A stretch of DNA of 64,000 bases from Benincasa hispida (taxonomy: Eukaryota; Streptophyta; Magnoliopsida; Cucurbitales; Cucurbitaceae). Shown here one piece after another: positions 60,661-64,000 of this stretch (within the stretch, counting starts at the first letter, position 1; every line of letters begins with the position of its first letter). The DNA lies in contig NC_052359.1 of assembly GCF_009727055.1 (NCBI RefSeq), forward strand, positions 10,315,264-10,379,263, read 5' to 3'. The notes under the pieces are model-generated. The model was not told the origin of the DNA, searched no databases, and saw nothing but the letters and a program-made list of their open reading frames with translations. Both the position numbers and the translations under genes were made by a program.

Positions 60661-60800
60661 CACTATAAGAAAAATGTACTCTTTAGATGCCTAACATCGT
60701 CGAAAAATAGCCAAAAACATGTTGGAAGATCATCTATTGACGATGCTAGTAAGAAAATCCCCATTGGGGAGACTTACTTCTGAGTTGGTCGCCACCCCTT
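60661..60800 (+). mobile_element. left end of a CACTA-type transposon
   Basis: CACTATAAGAAAAATG is a typical En/Spm terminus. It sits inside an LTR related to Copia-B, and GACGATG/ATCGTCG words follow as subterminal repeats. I could not find an intact right end; AATTTTCTTAGAATATTC near 62740-62757 is a weak candidate. A 17-bp inverted repeat (60802-60818, 62632-62648) encloses the LTR at 60829-62629. Confidence 0.5.
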
Positions 60801-60828
60801 CGGGAGTTTAAACTAACTCTCAACGCTG

Positions 60829-62629
60829 TATGTACAACGTAAGGAGTGAAGGAGTATATTAGCATGCAGCGGAAGTAACAAGAATCAATAAGCATTATAA
60901 TTCATTAATTTTGATTGTAAATAAAGCATACTCATACAATAACAAGAGGGTTTCAAGTCATACTTTTGTAGAATCTCTTGAAACTCGAATTCAGATGCAA
61001 ATCTTCTCCAATTCTTCTTGTGAACCACCTCAAGATCTTCCCTACTATTCTCTTGGAGTGTTAGATTGATTTGTGAGACTCAAAATAAGTTTGAATGAAG
61101 GGAATTTGGAGAAGAACACCACTTATGCAACTTGAAGAACTATTCTTCAACCTTATAAGTATTCAACAACACTTCAACAAGTTCAAACAATTTGCATGAA
61201 CGATTTCCACTTCAATCTTCTCTATTTATTGCAGGACAATCATGCAAGCCTGCATGGAGAGCACCTAATGCTTGGAAGATTGAAGCAAAAACTTCAATGG
61301 GTTTTGAGTGAGCTACTAAAGAAGATGAGTGAAATTTTCCAACTTTTGATTTTCCAATCTTTTTGTATTTTACAATTAATTTTGTTTTATAAATTTATTT
61401 CCAAAAGTAATCTAGTTTTCGAAATTAAAAACTTTATTAATTTTACAAGATTAATTTCACAAATTAATTTTCTAATAAAATTAATAATAATTAATTAAAT
61501 ATCAAATATTAAATTAATTTTACACAAATGTCACCTTCATGAATTTAATATTTAAATCACATTTAAATATTAATTAATTCTCCAATTCTGTTTAATTCTA
61601 ATTTGAACGTTTTCAAATTAACTTATCACGTTACTCTAAAGCTAATCCATTTACGAGCTAGTAGGGGGACTTCGTGGACCTACAGATCATGGGCTTCAAC
61701 GATCTGAGATTAATTGGAACTCTTTGCACCGAATTAACCCCTATTCGTTAACTAATGAGTCACTCCACTAAAGCCCATAATTGTATTCCCTTCATTGTAG
61801 ATATATTATGCCCACATGATTTAACCATAATTAGTAAGTTGACCCTTCACAAGTTGTTCATAATAATGGCTGGGTCGAATGTCTGTTTTACCCTGAGATT
61901 ACATCTTGTTTCTTAAGTTCTCATTGATCCTCTATTGAACAATTGGTTTGTGATCCAGTCACTAAACCAGATCCCTCTCAACCTAGTGAGAGGGTGGGGC
62001 CCCTTGTTCAAGACCTGGATTCAGTACTTAAGAGAATAACCTTTCTCCTATCCCTAAATCGGGTAGGCGTGAATTCCGTCTTGTACCCTATGTCCTCAAC
62101 TATCTACTCGATCTTACCCCTGAAATGGAAGGCTTATTGAGCTGGTGCTTTTGAGCCAACCCTCACCTATGCAAATCTAAAGATAATCCCGAATAAACAG
62201 GAGTTCATAGTTAGCTCAGGATTAAGATCGAGTTACCTAGGTCATCTAATGAAATAGTCAGTCTTACAGTAAAGCGTTATAAAGTAAGAGTGACTTATTT
62301 CTTAGTCCGATCTTATGCAAACTCATTGCATAGGATTCCCCCACTCCTCATGTCAATACATGAACGAATCTGGATCACTTCGTTCTTTACAACAACTTGT
62401 AATAGCTACAGAGTAGGCCGCATCCAATAGTGTTATCACAATAAGGTACCCAACCTTAATCATATACTATAAACCGTTTTGGCTGTTTACTCATATAATA
62501 GTCATGGATCTTAGTTTATTGGATTTAGACTTTTACGCATGCAATTTATAGAACCAATAATAAGTTTATTGACGATACAATATGTTTATCTTTTATAAAC
62601 TGTGAGTTTTAGGACATACAACCCAACAA
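60829..62629 (-). mobile_element. long LTR (solo or fragment), minus strand
   Basis: On the minus strand it starts TGTTGGGTTGTATGTCC at 62629. It carries the conserved modules of the long LTRs (GGTGAGGGTTGGCTC and CATTTCAGGGG near 62110-62180; GAAGGGTCAAC near 61840; GATCTGTAGGTCCACGAAG near 61670). Its start resembles solo LTR D. The left border is uncertain and I see no TSD. Open frames 61196-61498 and 61943-62140 are LTR sequence. Confidence 0.65.
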
Positions 62630-62961
62630 TGAGTTAGTTTAAACTCCTAATAGGATAGCTACCTGCATCGGGAGTTTATTATGCCTGAATTGCTCATTAA
62701 TCTCTTGACGAGGTGTTTAATCGTCAGAAAATTCTTAATTTTCTTAGAATATTCATAATTAAGTTAATTATTTTTAATACTAATCTCCATAACCTAAAAT
62801 TTAGAACCCAAATAAATAATAATTGAGCAAAGGAAAAGCTTTCACATCATTCAAAAAGCAACCAAAATTGTTGTTAATATTACTGTTACATATAAGAGAG
62901 ATAGATATACTTAGAGAATAATTAATGTTTACATACATATAGAGTTGCAAGAGAAGTGTGT

Positions 62962-63009
62962 TTACATGTAGCTTGTGACCCCAAAAGCACCTCCAAACAT
63001 CAAAATTAC
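62962..63009 (-). CDS. possible last coding exon of an unidentified minus-strand gene
   Basis: On the minus strand, a good acceptor (TTTATATTGTAG) is followed by 15 in-frame codons (VILMFGGAFGVTSYM) and TAA. The Gly-rich hydrophobic end could belong to a small membrane protein. No upstream exon is identifiable in 63010-64000, so if real the gene lies mostly past the window edge across a long repeat-filled intron. It may equally be chance. Confidence 0.22.
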   Translation of the reverse strand, partial: VILMFGGAFGVTSYM

Positions 63010-63050
63010 CTACAATATAAATAATTTGAGATAGTAGATTATATTATCTA

Positions 63051-63375
63051 CTCACTTCAATAAATTCTACAAAAAAATTCTAAGACATTAAACAAGCCCA
63101 AATTATTAACATTTCACACCCCTTCTCCACAAACACACAAAAACAACAGACTTGCACTTATTAACAGTTCAACCTACTTCAATGAATCTTACAAACAATT
63201 CTAAGACACCAAACAAGCCCAAATTATTAATATTTCACATCCAACGCCGTCCACAAACACAAAAAAGAAAAAAAAAAAACAAACTTACACTTATTAACAA
63301 TTCAACTCACTTCAATGAATCTTACAAACAATTCTTAAGACACCAAACAAGTCCAAATTATTAACATTTCACACC
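63051..63375. repeat. three tandem copies of an about 128-bp unit
   Basis: Copies begin near 63055, 63175 and 63308, each with ACTTCAATRAAT, ACAATTCTAAGACA, CAAACAAGCCCAAATTATTA and ATTTCACA. Spacing is about 122 and 133 bp. The open frame 63152-63364 is this repeat. Confidence 0.85.
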
Positions 63376-63384
63376 CACCAAACT

Positions 63385-63823
63385 TTATGAACAAATGCAA
63401 TTCAATCCCTCTTCCCCCAACATTCAAACTCCATGAACACAATATTCAAACTTAGCAAGCACATACTTTTACAATTCATATATAAAAAACACTTAGGTTA
63501 CCTAAAACAAAGCTAGCTATATGATTTCAAACCCTCCCCCCCTCTCCTCCAACAAAAACACAAGAACCACAAACTTAGGAACCAAATTTGGCAATCTAAA
63601 CTTCATGAATAAATGCACACCACTTTAATGAGTCCTACAAAATAATTCTACTATCCAAACTATGCCAAATCTAACCTTGATGAATAAATTCAATTCAATC
63701 CCTCCCCTTCCCCACATTCAAACTTCATGATAAAACTTAGCAAGACAAATACTTCTACAATTCATAAACATAAACAACTCTTAGTTAATTATCTAAAACA
63801 AAGTTAGCTATATCATTTGCATC
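63385..63823. repeat. two-copy repeat with about 300-bp spacing
   Basis: Blocks 63385-63525 and 63683-63823 share AATTCAATCCCTC, ACATTCAAACT, ACTTAGCAAG, TACAATTCATA and CTAAAACAAAG(C/T)TAGCTATAT in order. The gap (63526-63682) partly echoes the 128-bp unit. Confidence 0.75.
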
Positions 63824-64000
63824 AATTTTTTGAAAGCTTCCATGAACCACACTCATAGATTTTCACTTTCCAAATCAAAGACCTATCAAGTGTTTTTCTC
63901 TCCATAAGATTTAGATCACTATTGATGGATATAAAATATATCTAAGTAAAAGGATTATGAAATCCAATAATAATCAAGGTAATACAAATTTCTACACCTT
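63824..64000. other. AT-rich edge of window
   Basis: Nothing recognised. Confidence 0.5.

Overview
The window is nuclear DNA of a flowering plant. It is AT-rich, has GT-AG introns, contains many Ty1/copia relics primed by initiator tRNA-Met, and carries one complete intron-rich gene whose protein is the plant proteasome activator PA200. The type of long LTR present makes me suspect a cucurbit, but nothing seen here proves the family.

Region 1 (44-28928) is one Ty1/copia element, called Copia-A here, blown up from about 4.9 kb to 28.9 kb by insertions inside insertions. Its LTRs (44-296 and 28677-28928) are flanked by the 5-bp duplication GAGGA. It was hit in gag by a short TIR element (MITE-1a, 1088-1827). 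At the gag/protease junction it was hit by a solo LTR (D, 2152-11744), which itself holds solo LTR E (2341-7437) and insert H (9019-11586). E in turn holds solo LTRs F (3162-5115, minus) and G (5620-6978). In reverse transcriptase it was hit by a second copia, Copia-B (14061-27707). Copia-B was hit in integrase by a coding-free LARD-type element (C, 16287-23992) and in reverse transcriptase by a second copy of the MITE (1b, 25542-26340). Most junctions show target-site duplications (TSDs), and excising the inserts on paper brings the interrupted genes back into register. All retrotransposon genes are dead: they carry frameshifts and stops, mostly at former Trp or Gln codons.

Region 2 (28934-30865) is unremarkable flank and the 3' side of the gene. 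Region 3 (30866-47052, minus strand) is PA200. I traced 35 coding exons that join in phase into 1,800 codons plus stop, the length expected of the family, ending in the Tyr-Phe-Ala tail that docks on the 20S proteasome. Its introns hold a foldback MITE, a 100-bp tandem duplication and simple repeats.

Region 4 (47053-64000) is intergenic and AT-rich, with small non-autonomous DNA transposons: a CACTA-like element at 48319-49159, a Tourist-like MITE at 50706-51040, and a TTA-flanked element at 55220-56262. It also has LTR fragments at 49.2, 58.7, 60.4 and 60.8-62.6 kb, foldback repeats, and tandem repeats at 63.05-63.83 kb. A possible last exon of another minus-strand gene lies at 62962-63009.

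The only gene I regard as functional is PA200. The rest is transposon strata, whose nesting order can be read directly.
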